Positions 8,310 through 15,804 of a stretch of DNA of 64,000 bases are shown here, in pieces. Both the position numbers and the translations under genes were made by a program. Below the pieces are notes generated by a model that was not told the origin of the DNA, did no database searches, and worked only from the letters and a program-made list of their open reading frames with translations. Each line of letters starts with the position of its first letter. Position 1 is the first letter of the stretch. The DNA is from Pontibacterium sp049603715 (GTDB lineage Bacteria > Pseudomonadota > Gammaproteobacteria > Pseudomonadales > Balneatricaceae), in NCBI GenBank assembly GCA_049603715.1, contig JBMYSW010000015.1, forward strand, positions 18,144 through 82,143, read 5' to 3'.

Positions 8310-9245
8310 TTAGTGGTCACCGTAAGGGTAAACACGTGTTGGAACGTCGTTAAGGTCGTCTTCGTCAATTTCTGCTACAAGGCGGACCATAGAGCCGTCG
8401 CCCTCTAACCAGCGAATAGGGAAGCCCATAATTTTAAAGCGTTTGCCCACCACCTTTTCTAAGTCGCCACCAACGTTTTCCCAACCGGTGATGCCGTTAC
8501 CTAGCATGAGTTTGTGGCAAGGCTCCCATGTGCCGCCTGTACCTGCTTTTTCTTCGATTTCGCCGTACAGCTCGTAATATTTTTCTTCACCAAAGTGAGC
8601 AATAAAGCGGTCTTTTTCGAACCATGCGTATGCTTCTTCACCGAACTTGTCGATAAATTCTTCAACAATTGGGCGGCCCGATTTACCAGGAAGGTTCATT
8701 GGAATGCCGTTACGACCCATTGATGTATGTAATGGGTGGTCAAGTGCTTGTTGGTCCATACCTACGGTTTTTACTTTGTGCTTTACAAACCAGTGGCCTG
8801 CTTCAACACCACATCCTGTTGCGTAGTGGAAGTAGTCTTTTGAGTCATCCCAGTTAAGGTGCATGCCTGTACGAATAATGATGATCATGCCTTCAAGCTC
8901 AGCGTGTGTAAGGCCTGCGCGCTCCATAGCATCATCCAAATCAGCTGCGGTAATAAGGCCCCAGACAGGTGTTTTTACGTCGAGGCATACCGCGTCGCCA
9001 TAATATTCATCCAGTTCCATTTCGTGGGTGTAACGCGCACGGCGTCCATCAAACTCTTTGTCCATTACATGGCGAGGGGAGTCGGCGTGTGTACCACAGT
9101 GCATTACGATTTGCAGAGACTGTGTAAGTACACCTGATTTAGCAATGCCGTGAACGGTATCGATGTTTGGTTTTTTGAAGTAAGGCCAAACTGGCATGTT
9201 TGGGCCAAAAGGATGGCTAAGATCAACGAGAACTTTCTTGCCCAT
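8310..9245 (-). CDS. Cyclase-family metal-dependent hydrolase
   Basis: A 311-residue member of the cyclase/kynurenine formamidase-like superfamily. The metal-binding motif HxGTHxDxPxH is present as H49, H53, D55 and H59 (VMHCGTHADSPRHV), and the N-terminal VDLSHPFGPNMPVWP is the usual first strand. Characterised relatives hydrolyse formamides, isatin or cyclic imides and lactones. It is longer than kynurenine formamidase (about 210 residues), because of a C-terminal extension. The start at 9245 is preferred: GGAG lies upstream and it begins directly with the conserved fold, whereas the in-frame ATG at 9365 runs through promoter-like sequence. In this island it probably opens or hydrolyses the imported substrate or an intermediate. 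Confidence 0.85.
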   Translation of the reverse strand: MGKKVLVDLSHPFGPNMPVWPYFKKPNIDTVHGIAKSGVLTQSLQIVMHCGTHADSPRHVMDKEFDGRRARYTHEMELDEYYGDAVCLDVKTPVWGLITAADLDDAMERAGLTHAELEGMIIIIRTGMHLNWDDSKDYFHYATGCGVEAGHWFVKHKVKTVGMDQQALDHPLHTSMGRNGIPMNLPGKSGRPIVEEFIDKFGEEAYAWFEKDRFIAHFGEEKYYELYGEIEEKAGTGGTWEPCHKLMLGNGITGWENVGGDLEKVVGKRFKIMGFPIRWLEGDGSMVRLVAEIDEDDLNDVPTRVYPYGDH

Positions 9246-9338
9246 GAGGATTCTCCAAGTTTTACCTCTTAACGAAAACGTTGGGTGGCCGCTAATGGCT
9301 CGCGTTCGTCTACAGAGGCTAAGTATTATTTTTGTTGG

Positions 9339-9377
9339 TATAACGTGTACCGTTATATGATGCACTGTACCGCAAAA
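9339..9377. promoter_or_regulatory. Operator block before the cyclase gene
   Basis: Two elements adjoin. A perfect dyad TATAACG-TGTAC-CGTTATA lies at 9339-9357. It is followed by GATGCACTGTACC (9359-9371) plus GCAAAA, a one-base-shorter version of the element at 5706 and 10439. On the minus strand TATAAC can serve as the -10 box of the cyclase promoter, so the dyad would overlap it. Confidence 0.55.
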
Positions 9378-9525
9378 TAAATTAAAGATTCAATGGATAT
9401 ATCGTAAATTTGTTCAAAAAAGTTAAATTAATTGAATTTATTTGGTTAATTCTTAACTTTTGGTTCAGCTGTATTGATTGTGTTGTTGGCGAAAAGCGAG
9501 ATAGGTGATATGAGCGAAAGGGGCA

Positions 9526-9564
9526 CAAAAAAGGCTACCCGAGAAGGAATCTCGGGTAGCCTTA
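9526..9564 (-). terminator. Terminator of the iclR-type gene
   Basis: On the minus strand a 14-base stem (AAGGCTACCCGAGA/TCTCGGGTAGCCTT, one short loop) is followed by TTTTTT. It lies just past the stop of the regulator gene. From 9246 to the regulator stop there is no gene: only this terminator and the operator block. Confidence 0.9.
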
Positions 9565-9583
9565 TAGGAAAAAGCGTGGGACG

Positions 9584-10345
9584 TTAAAAGAAGCTTTTAA
9601 GTTTTTGGGTGGCTTCGATTAAACGTTCGGTATTAATTGCTTGATTCCGTTTGAAGCGAGTACTTGGAACAGGTATCGAAAGTGCGTATATGGAACCTTC
9701 CGGGCCGATAAATGCTGAACCAACAGCAGATACTCCTTCTGTATGACCGTCAATATCAAGGGCATAACCTTGTCGGCGAACATCTTCAATCTCGGCAATC
9801 ACTTCGGAAAGAGAGCGAGGTGTGCCTTCGTTATTTTTGATTTCTCGAGAGATCAGTGTGGCTGCAACCTCTTCGTCCATCAAGGCAAGCGCCGCTTTGC
9901 CATTAGCGGTAGTAGTCAGTGGGAAAATTTCACCTACGCCTGATCGCGTTCTGAGGCGATGAGACCCTTCAACCTGATCAATAAACACCATTTGGTTGTT
10001 TCTAAATACCGCGAGGTCAGTGGTTTCGCCGGTCAATTCTGACAACTCAGCCAAAAAAGGGTGGGCAATTTCAGCTACGTCCATTTTTCCTGCTGAGGCC
10101 AAAGATTGAATTTCTGGGCCAAGGCGAAGGCCGCCTTCCGCTGAGGTCATAATAACCAACTGTTCATCGAGTAGTGCGTTGACGATGCGTTGTACTGTAG
10201 AGCGGGGCAGCCCTACTTTTTCAGCGATTTGGCCGAGGCTCAAGCCTTTGTTGTCATCTCTGAGTGTTCGGAGGATGGCTGCCGCTCTGGAGATGACCTT
10301 AACTCCTTGATTTGGCGCGTTTTCTTTTACTGTTTTGGCTTGCAT
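9584..10345 (-). CDS. IclR-family transcriptional regulator
   Basis: About 253 residues. The N-terminal winged helix-turn-helix carries LSLGQIAEKVGLPRSTVQRIVNAL (motif spans roughly residues 36-60), and the C-terminal part is the IclR effector domain (ELTGETTDLAVF, FPLTTTANGKAALA, DGHTEGVSAVGSAF). An ATG six bases further upstream (10351) is possible, but GAGG is correctly spaced only for the ATG at 10345. It is divergent from the cupin-led operon, and a 16-bp perfect palindrome lies between them. It likely controls the island, with the pathway substrate or an intermediate as effector. Confidence 0.92.
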   Translation of the reverse strand: MQAKTVKENAPNQGVKVISRAAAILRTLRDDNKGLSLGQIAEKVGLPRSTVQRIVNALLDEQLVIMTSAEGGLRLGPEIQSLASAGKMDVAEIAHPFLAELSELTGETTDLAVFRNNQMVFIDQVEGSHRLRTRSGVGEIFPLTTTANGKAALALMDEEVAATLISREIKNNEGTPRSLSEVIAEIEDVRRQGYALDIDGHTEGVSAVGSAFIGPEGSIYALSIPVPSTRFKRNQAINTERLIEATQKLKSFF

Positions 10346-10425
10346 TTTCATCCTCGACTATTTGGATAGTGGCGTAATTCTACCCTTAATCGAAGAAACC
10401 AAGCAATTTTTGTTTAATAATCACG

Positions 10426-10458
10426 TTGACCGTTATTCGATACAGCTGTATCGTAAAA
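10426..10458 (+). promoter_or_regulatory. Cupin-operon promoter with palindromic operator
   Basis: TTGACC (10426-10431) and TATCGT (10449-10454) have 17-base spacing. Between and over them lies the perfect 16-bp palindrome CGATACAGCTGTATCG (10438-10453), followed by TAAAA. The upstream ACCGTTAT (10429-10436) is also shared with the cyclase operator block. An IclR-type repressor bound here would cover the -10 box. Confidence 0.6.
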
Positions 10459-10495
10459 AATCTATCTCATAAAAATAATCAAAGAGGTATCGGTT

Positions 10496-10843
10496 GTGAA
10501 GTTACGTCGATTTAACGAGGCGTTGCCCTATGACGCCCCTAACCATTTCGAGTGCAAGGCACTTCGCCTAGCTGGATTCGAAGAAGGTAGTTCTGAAAAC
10601 TTTTGGGTTGGCTGCTCGCACTTTTTACCGGGTGGCGGTGCAGGCCCAGATAGTTCCCCCCTCGAAAAAGTCTATATCGTCCTTTCTGGTGAACTCACTG
10701 TGGAGGTGAACGGTGAGACTCATACAGCAGGTGCCATGGATTCGGTTGTGATACCTGCGGATGAAATAAGAAAAATAATTAATAACGGAAACACTGTCGT
10801 GACCATGTTGGTGGTAATGCCTTACCCCCAGAGCGCGCAGTAA
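10496..10843 (+). CDS. Cupin-domain protein lacking usual metal ligands
   Basis: A 115-residue single-domain cupin starting with GTG, with AGAGG eight bases upstream. The cupin core is clear: LEKVYIVLSGELTVEVNG followed by GAMDSVVIPADE. The HxH pair of motif 1 is replaced by GPDSSP, and the histidine of motif 2 is replaced as well (IRKIINNGN), although the glutamate (LEK) remains. It may therefore be a binding protein or lyase that does not use the canonical metal site. It is first in a run of genes (cupin, SDR, dehydrogenase, BKACE) on the plus strand with 11-56 base gaps, probably one operon. Confidence 0.8.
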   Translation: MKLRRFNEALPYDAPNHFECKALRLAGFEEGSSENFWVGCSHFLPGGGAGPDSSPLEKVYIVLSGELTVEVNGETHTAGAMDSVVIPADEIRKIINNGNTVVTMLVVMPYPQSAQ

Positions 10844-10854
10844 GGAGTCATGCG

Positions 10855-11652
10855 ATGAGCTTTTTTTCGAAACCACAAAATATTTTTAATGTCAGCGGCA
10901 AAACAGCTCTTATCACGGGGGCGTCAGGTGCATTCGGTGTTGTTGCAGCAAAAGTCTTAGCGGGTGCGGGTTGTAACCTATTGCTCGCAGCAGGCAGCGC
11001 TGATGCGCTGCGAGAAATTGCCGACGAATGTCGAGCGTTGGGCGCAAACGTTGTTGAAATGAATGCTCGCCCTAGTGATGAGGCAAGTTGTGTCGAAATG
11101 GTGGCAGCCGCAAAAGATGTGTTTGGCCAGTTAGACATTCTTGTTGTCGCAAGCGGCATGAATAAGGTGGCACCTATCGATGAAATGACGTTAGACACCT
11201 TTAACAGTGTGATGGATGCCAACACTACACAGTCATGGATGCTAGCTAAGGCAGCTACCGCCCAAATGAAGCGTCAAGGCGGCGGTGGAAAAATCGTTTT
11301 TGTTTCCTCAGCCCGCGGCTTATTGGGGCATCCAAATGGATATACCGCTTACTGCGCCTCCAAAGCAGCAGTGGATGGTATTACCAAGGCACTCGGCTGT
11401 GAGCTTGGTCCTCAGAATATTACGGTTAATGCGATTGCGCCTACGGTGTTCCGCTCGCCTTTAACGGCATGGATGTTTGAGGATACCGATGAGGCGAAAA
11501 AAGTACGTGATGGCTTCTTAGCGCGAGTTCCAGTTGGTCGTTTAGGCGAACCAGAGGACCTTGCGGGGCCGTTATTATTTTTAAGTTCTAAGGCGTCTGA
11601 CTTTTATACGGGCCATGTTTTATATGCCGATGGTGGCTACACCGCTGGTTAA
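10855..11652 (+). CDS. Short-chain dehydrogenase/reductase (SDR)
   Basis: A 265-residue classical SDR. The cofactor motif TGASGAFG is near residues 22-29, NAG-like segment is ASG, and the catalytic residues are S152, Y166 and K170 (YCASK). The C-terminal YTGHVLYADGGYTAG is typical. It would oxidise or reduce a secondary alcohol or ketone, using NAD(H) or NADP(H). AAGGAG precedes it and the gap to the cupin gene is 11 bases. In the island it likely performs one oxidation before the keto-acid cleavage step. Confidence 0.92.
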   Translation: MSFFSKPQNIFNVSGKTALITGASGAFGVVAAKVLAGAGCNLLLAAGSADALREIADECRALGANVVEMNARPSDEASCVEMVAAAKDVFGQLDILVVASGMNKVAPIDEMTLDTFNSVMDANTTQSWMLAKAATAQMKRQGGGGKIVFVSSARGLLGHPNGYTAYCASKAAVDGITKALGCELGPQNITVNAIAPTVFRSPLTAWMFEDTDEAKKVRDGFLARVPVGRLGEPEDLAGPLLFLSSKASDFYTGHVLYADGGYTAG

Positions 11653-11663
11653 GGAGAGCTGCT

Positions 11664-12599
11664 GTGGAAACGTCGAATGCGATGAATATTTCTATTATTG
11701 GCGCTGGACTTATGGGGCAAGGTATTGCCTTGACTTGCCTGCGAGCGGGTCATCGAGTCTCGGTATATGACCCGAGTGCAGATGCCATTGCTTCGTTATC
11801 GGGTCGAGTGGCTACCGGTCTCGCTGCACTGGGTGAATCAGCTGCGGCCATTGAACGTATGCTCAAAAACTTATTTCCGTCGCTGAGTTTAAAGCCATGC
11901 GTCGAGCATGCTGATTTTGTTACTGAGGCGGTACCAGAGAAGCTGGAACTTAAGCAGCGTATTTTTGCAGAGGTCGAATCTTATGTCAGTCGAGAATGCG
12001 TTTTGGCATCAAATACCTCTGTCATTCCTATTACAAAAATTATGAGCGGCTTAGTTTATAAAGACCGAGCGTTAGGCACCCACTGGTGGAACCCAGCGCA
12101 CCTTATTCCCTTGGTTGAGGTGGTGAAAACGGCAGACACAAGTGAGCTGGCAATGGACTTTACTGTCGAACTTTTAGCCGGAATAGGTAAAACCCCTGTG
12201 CGTGTTGAAAAAGATGTACCTGGTTTTATTGGGAATCGCTTACAGCATGCGCTTTGGCGAGAGGCTGTTAGCTTAGTTGAACATGGTGTCTGTGATGCTG
12301 CTGCCGTGGATACGGTGATTAAGTCCAGCTTTGGACGTCGGTTAGCGGTGCTTGGCCCGCTTGAAAATGCAGATTTGGTGGGTACCGATTTAACTCAAGA
12401 TATTCATAGCCAAGTGCTCTATGACTTGGATGCCTCTGATAGGCCGTCGCCTTACCTTGATGCACTTGTTGCGCAAGGAAAGCTGGGTATGAAGTCGGGT
12501 CAGGGCTTTTATGTTTGGCAAGATGGGGATGCCGCGAAAATACAACGCAAAGTGATCTCTCATTTGACCGAACTCCAGCAGGTGCTTGAGGCCGATTAA
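11664..12599 (+). CDS. 3-hydroxyacyl-CoA/3-hydroxyacid dehydrogenase family protein
   Basis: A 311-residue NAD-dependent dehydrogenase of the 3-hydroxyacyl-CoA dehydrogenase superfamily. The Rossmann motif GAGLMG is at residues 13-18; H140 in HWWNP (140-144) is the catalytic histidine region, and E/N residues follow in the DVPGFIGNRLQHAL block. The HWWNP form, in place of HFFNP of classical hydroxybutyryl-CoA dehydrogenases, is seen in members such as L-carnitine and L-gulonate dehydrogenases that use free hydroxy acids. That suits a product fed to BKACE. It starts with GTG after AAGGAG; an ATG seven codons in is an alternative. Confidence 0.88.
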   Translation: METSNAMNISIIGAGLMGQGIALTCLRAGHRVSVYDPSADAIASLSGRVATGLAALGESAAAIERMLKNLFPSLSLKPCVEHADFVTEAVPEKLELKQRIFAEVESYVSRECVLASNTSVIPITKIMSGLVYKDRALGTHWWNPAHLIPLVEVVKTADTSELAMDFTVELLAGIGKTPVRVEKDVPGFIGNRLQHALWREAVSLVEHGVCDAAAVDTVIKSSFGRRLAVLGPLENADLVGTDLTQDIHSQVLYDLDASDRPSPYLDALVAQGKLGMKSGQGFYVWQDGDAAKIQRKVISHLTELQQVLEAD

Positions 12600-12655
12600 C
12601 TCGCTGCCCCACGTCAAGCACCACTATTTACAATAACAATTATCAGGAGTGAGTT

Positions 12656-13591
12656 ATGGCTCGCAAACAAAAAACCATTATTTCTTGTGCCATTACTGGC
12701 GCTATTCATACTCCAACAATGTCAGATGCATTGCCTTTTAAACCTGAAGATATCGCTCAGCAAGCGATTGACGCAGCTGAGGCCGGAGCTTCGATTTTGC
12801 ACCTACATGCGCGTAATCCCGAGACAGGCGCCGTATCAATTGACCCTGAACACTTTAAAAAGTTCTTGCCTGTGATTAAAGAAGCGACGGATGCAGTCGT
12901 AAATATTTCTACGGGTGGCAGCCTGTTAAACACAATGGAGGAGCGCATTGCGCCTGCTAAGTGGGCCTCACCTGAAATGTGCTCTTTGAATATGGGGTCA
13001 ATGAACTTCTCGATGCATCCATTGGCTAATCGTTACGATGAGTGGAAGTTTGATTGGGAGGAGGAGTACTTGCGTAACTCTGATACCTACATTTTCCGCA
13101 ATACGTTTGCCGATATAAAGTATGTCGCAAAAGAACTAGGGGAAGATTTAGGTGTTAAATTTGAGCATGAGTGCTACGACGTTGGCCACCTATATAACCT
13201 TAAATTTTGCTTAGATTCAGGTATGTTTAAGCCACCTTTGTTTATCCAGTTTATTTATGGAATTTTGGGCGGAATAGGTGCTGATTTAGATAACTTAATG
13301 TTCATGAAACGCACCGCAGATCGCCTCTTTGGCGACAACTACCAGTGGTCTGTATTGGGAGCTGGTAATGCTCAAATGTCGTTTGCAACAACGTCGACGC
13401 AACTCGGTGGCAACGTGCGTGTTGGGCTAGAGGATTCGCTGTTTATCAAGCGCGGTGAGTTAGCCGAGTCGAACGCTCAGCAGGTGACGAAGATTCGCTC
13501 TATCATCGAGTCATTGGGCAGTGAAGTGGCAAGCCCTGACGAAACTCGAGAGATGCTTGGTCTTAAAGGAAGTGATCAGACTAAGTTCTAA
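12656..13591 (+). CDS. Beta-keto acid cleavage enzyme (BKACE)
   Basis: A 311-residue TIM-barrel enzyme of the BKACE family (DUF849, 3-keto-5-aminohexanoate cleavage protein). The N-terminal CAITGAIHTPTMS, the Zn ligands H49 and H51 in HLHAR, the INISTGG-like VNISTGGS and the C-terminal RVGLEDSLF are family signatures. The reaction is beta-keto acid + acetyl-CoA giving acetoacetate + a shorter acyl-CoA. Substrate specificity differs widely within the family (3-keto-5-aminohexanoate, dehydrocarnitine, beta-ketoglutarate and others) and cannot be assigned by eye. Its presence together with scoAB explains the fate of the acetoacetate. Confidence 0.93.
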   Translation: MARKQKTIISCAITGAIHTPTMSDALPFKPEDIAQQAIDAAEAGASILHLHARNPETGAVSIDPEHFKKFLPVIKEATDAVVNISTGGSLLNTMEERIAPAKWASPEMCSLNMGSMNFSMHPLANRYDEWKFDWEEEYLRNSDTYIFRNTFADIKYVAKELGEDLGVKFEHECYDVGHLYNLKFCLDSGMFKPPLFIQFIYGILGGIGADLDNLMFMKRTADRLFGDNYQWSVLGAGNAQMSFATTSTQLGGNVRVGLEDSLFIKRGELAESNAQQVTKIRSIIESLGSEVASPDETREMLGLKGSDQTKF

Positions 13592-13638
13592 CTTAGTTGT
13601 TTTACAGAAGGGCCGTTTACGTATCTAACGCTCAGATC

Positions 13639-13672
13639 AAGCCGATATAATGCGAAGTTATATCGGCTTTTT
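13639..13672 (+). terminator. Terminator of the cupin-BKACE operon
   Basis: Perfect 12-base stem AAGCCGATATAA/TTATATCGGCTT with a seven-base loop and TTTTTT. It ends the plus-strand operon right before the convergent pseudogene. Confidence 0.9.
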
Positions 13673-13681
13673 TGTGCATTT

Positions 13682-14088
13682 TTACTTCGGCTCATGCTCA
13701 AGCAGTACTTCAAGGGCCGCCCTCATTGCTTCCTGCATTGCTGGAGCACCGCAATATACTCCCGAGTGGAGGATAACTTCACGGATTTCTTCAGGGCTGC
13801 AGCCGTTGTTTAGTGCGCCTCGAACGTGGCCCTTTAGCTCCGTTGGTGCCTTAAGCGCGGCTAGCATAGCGATGGTGCCTTAAGCGCGGCTAGCATAGCG
13901 ATGGTGACAAGTGACCGTGTTTGACGACTGATTCCCTCGCGCTGCCAAGTAGAGCCCCATGCATGCTCGTTAATCCAGTCCTGCATTGGAGCAGTGTATT
14001 CGTTGGTGTTGTTCATGGCTCGATCGACAAATACTTGTCCCATTACTTGTGTACGTGTATTCAAGCCTTTCTGTTTATTGTCGCTCAT
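13682..14088 (-). pseudogene. Carboxymuconolactone decarboxylase-like gene, frameshifted
   Basis: Two frames together encode a PcaC-like protein. Bases 14088 to about 13861 give the N-terminal part (RAMNNTNEYTAPMQDWINEHAWG, ISRQTRSLVTIAMLAAL), and 13867-13682 give the C-terminal part (LKGHVRGALNNGCSPEEI, HSGVYCGAPAMQEAM) with the His and Cys typical of the family. An exact 29-bp tandem duplication at 13845-13902 shifts the frame. Removing one copy restores a continuous 125-residue protein, close to the usual 4-carboxymuconolactone decarboxylase length. PcaC-like proteins act on cyclic lactone carboxylates, or as AhpD-like enzymes. The break is recent, since everything else is intact, or it is a sequencing or assembly error. 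Confidence 0.88.
13845..13902. repeat. Exact 29-bp tandem duplication
   Basis: Unit 1 is 13845-13873 and unit 2 is 13874-13902, identical base for base. TGGTG occurs at both borders of the ancestral unit, consistent with slippage between short direct repeats. As 29 is not a multiple of three it breaks the CMD-like frame. Confidence 0.97.
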
Positions 14089-14206
14089 GTTCGGTCTCTT
14101 ATTTTCGTAGGTTCAATAGAGGGGTTATCTCTTTTTATCTATACGCTCGCAATGAGGCTTTTTAAATAGTGACTATTAATGAAAGTAATTAAGGGTGAGT
14201 TATAAA

Positions 14207-14243
14207 AGAAAAAAACCGGTAACCTACAGAGTAGGATTACCGG
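14207..14243 (-). terminator. Terminator of scoAB
   Basis: On the minus strand CCGGTAATCCTAC and GTAGGTTACCGG pair (one bulged base, three-base loop) and a T-rich tract follows. It lies 38 bases past the scoB stop. Confidence 0.85.
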
Positions 14244-14280
14244 CATCAAAGGGATAGAGCATTTTGTGCTTTAGAGCAGG

Positions 14281-14940
14281 TCAGTTGAAGCTCATTTCAA
14301 CTACGGTTTCGGGAATCAACAGCTTTCCGGCTGTTTTTTCCTGAATCTCTTCGATGGAAACGCCGGGTGCGCGTTCTCTTAAAATAAATTGTCCATCTTC
14401 GATTTCTAAATACGCAAGGTCGGTGAGCACCTTCTTAATACATCCAGCGCCTGTTAACGGCAGGGAGCATTTGCTAAGAAGCTTTGACTCTCCGTCTTTA
14501 GAAGCGTGAGTCATGGTGACAATAATGTTTTCGGCGCCAGCAACGAGATCCATGGCGCCGCCCATGCCTTTTACTAACTTACCAGGAATAACCCAAGAGG
14601 CGATGTTACCGCTAGTGTCAACTTCAAATGCACCGAGTACGGTCAGGTCGACATGGCCACCGCGAATCATTGCGAACGATTCGGCTGATGAAAAAATTGA
14701 TGCGCCGTCGACAGAAGTCACGGTTTGTTTACCAGCGTTGATCATGTCTGCATCGACCTGATCGTCCGCCGGAAAAGGGCCCATGCCCAACAGGCCGTTT
14801 TCCGATTGCAACATGACATTAATGTCTTTTGGAATATAGTTGGCTACCAACGTTGGAATGCCAATCCCTAAATTCACATAATCACCGTCGTTGATTTCGC
14901 GGGCGACCCGCTGTGCCATTTGTTCTCGAGTTAATGCCAT
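14281..14940 (-). CDS. scoB: Succinyl-CoA:3-ketoacid CoA-transferase subunit B
   Basis: A 219-residue beta subunit of family I CoA-transferases. The catalytic glutamate is E47 in QSENGLLG, and NLGIGIPTLVAN at residues 23-34 is the usual CoA-binding loop. With subunit A it moves CoA from succinyl-CoA to acetoacetate, giving acetoacetyl-CoA for thiolysis. It lies 45 bases after scoA on the same strand. A 3-oxoadipate CoA-transferase (PcaJ) is the close alternative, but the product of the neighbouring BKACE is acetoacetate and the sequence resembles ScoB. Confidence 0.9.
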   Translation of the reverse strand: MALTREQMAQRVAREINDGDYVNLGIGIPTLVANYIPKDINVMLQSENGLLGMGPFPADDQVDADMINAGKQTVTSVDGASIFSSAESFAMIRGGHVDLTVLGAFEVDTSGNIASWVIPGKLVKGMGGAMDLVAGAENIIVTMTHASKDGESKLLSKCSLPLTGAGCIKKVLTDLAYLEIEDGQFILRERAPGVSIEEIQEKTAGKLLIPETVVEMSFN

Positions 14941-14985
14941 TTTTTTGCCTTTATTTTAAACATTTGAGAAAGCCGTTAGTCGAAT

Positions 14986-15681
14986 TTAGCGTGTGGTACG
15001 TTGTTCGATTCGCTTTTCGAAGGTGCCAAGAATGACACGATCAACATAGATACCTGGAGTGTGAATCTGGTCGGGAGTGAGTTCTCCGGGCTCTACGATT
15101 TCTTCGACCTCTACCACAGTGACTTTGCCCGCAGTGGCAGCCATCGGGTTGAAGTTTTGTGCGGTATGGCGGTAAACAACATTTCCGTAGCGATCTGCCT
15201 TCCAGCCTTTAATAATCGCAAAGTCACCGGTAATGGCTTCCTCTAAAATGTAATCTTTGCCGTCGAACTTTCTGCTTTCTTTTCCTTCACCCACGGGGGT
15301 TCCAAACCCAGTTGCGGTATAAAAAGCGGGTATACCTGCGCCGCCAGCTCTCATTTTTTCGGCAAGCGTTCCCTGAGGGGTAAGCTCAACTTCAAGGTCA
15401 CCACTTAATAGCTGTTGTTCAAAAAGTTTATTTTCCCCTACGTAGGAAGCCACCATCTTTTTGATTTGCTTGTCTTCTAAAAGAAGGCCTAGGCCAAAGC
15501 CGTCAACGCCGCAGTTATTGGAGACCACAGTAAGATTTTTAACCTTACTTGTTTTGATATGTTGGATAAGGTTTTCAGGAATACCACATAAGCCAAAGCC
15601 ACCTGCTAAGATGGTCATGCCGTCAGCAATACCTTCGATGGCGTCCTCATAGCTGTCCACCACTTTATTTAAACCCGCCAT
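14986..15681 (-). CDS. scoA: Succinyl-CoA:3-ketoacid CoA-transferase subunit A
   Basis: A 231-residue alpha subunit. The segments ILAGGFGLCGIPENLI, LTVVSNNCGVDGFGLGLLL, KMVASYVGENK and the GAGIPAFYTATGFGT block closely follow the ScoA pattern; two of these longer segments are quoted in part. AGAGGA precedes the ATG. It is divergent from the LysR gene with a 123-base gap holding an inverted repeat. Together with scoB it completes the route from BKACE-made acetoacetate to acetoacetyl-CoA. Confidence 0.92.
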   Translation of the reverse strand: MAGLNKVVDSYEDAIEGIADGMTILAGGFGLCGIPENLIQHIKTSKVKNLTVVSNNCGVDGFGLGLLLEDKQIKKMVASYVGENKLFEQQLLSGDLEVELTPQGTLAEKMRAGGAGIPAFYTATGFGTPVGEGKESRKFDGKDYILEEAITGDFAIIKGWKADRYGNVVYRHTAQNFNPMAATAGKVTVVEVEEIVEPGELTPDQIHTPGIYVDRVILGTFEKRIEQRTTR

Positions 15682-15760
15682 ATTTTTTGTCCTCTGCTTT
15701 TTTTTGTTGTGCGAGACGCTCGCTGGGGTAGGTTTAATCTTGCAAGAAGTTGTTTATTAA

Positions 15761-15789
15761 ATTAAGTTTGTTTTTATACGCAAATTAAT
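15761..15789. promoter_or_regulatory. Possible LysR-type operator
   Basis: Imperfect inverted repeat ATTAAGTTTG and CAAATTAAT separated by nine bases, located in the divergent gap between scoA and the lysR-type gene. Position and TTTG/CAAA dyad fit a LysR-type regulator site; the call is tentative. Confidence 0.35.
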
Positions 15790-15804
15790 AAGTTGAACTA
15801 ATTA

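Noticed and set aside
14281..15681. Assignment of the CoA-transferase as PcaIJ (3-oxoadipate)
   Set aside because: Sequence blocks follow ScoAB, and the BKACE product acetoacetate explains it; no beta-ketoadipate genes other than the CMD-like pseudogene are present.
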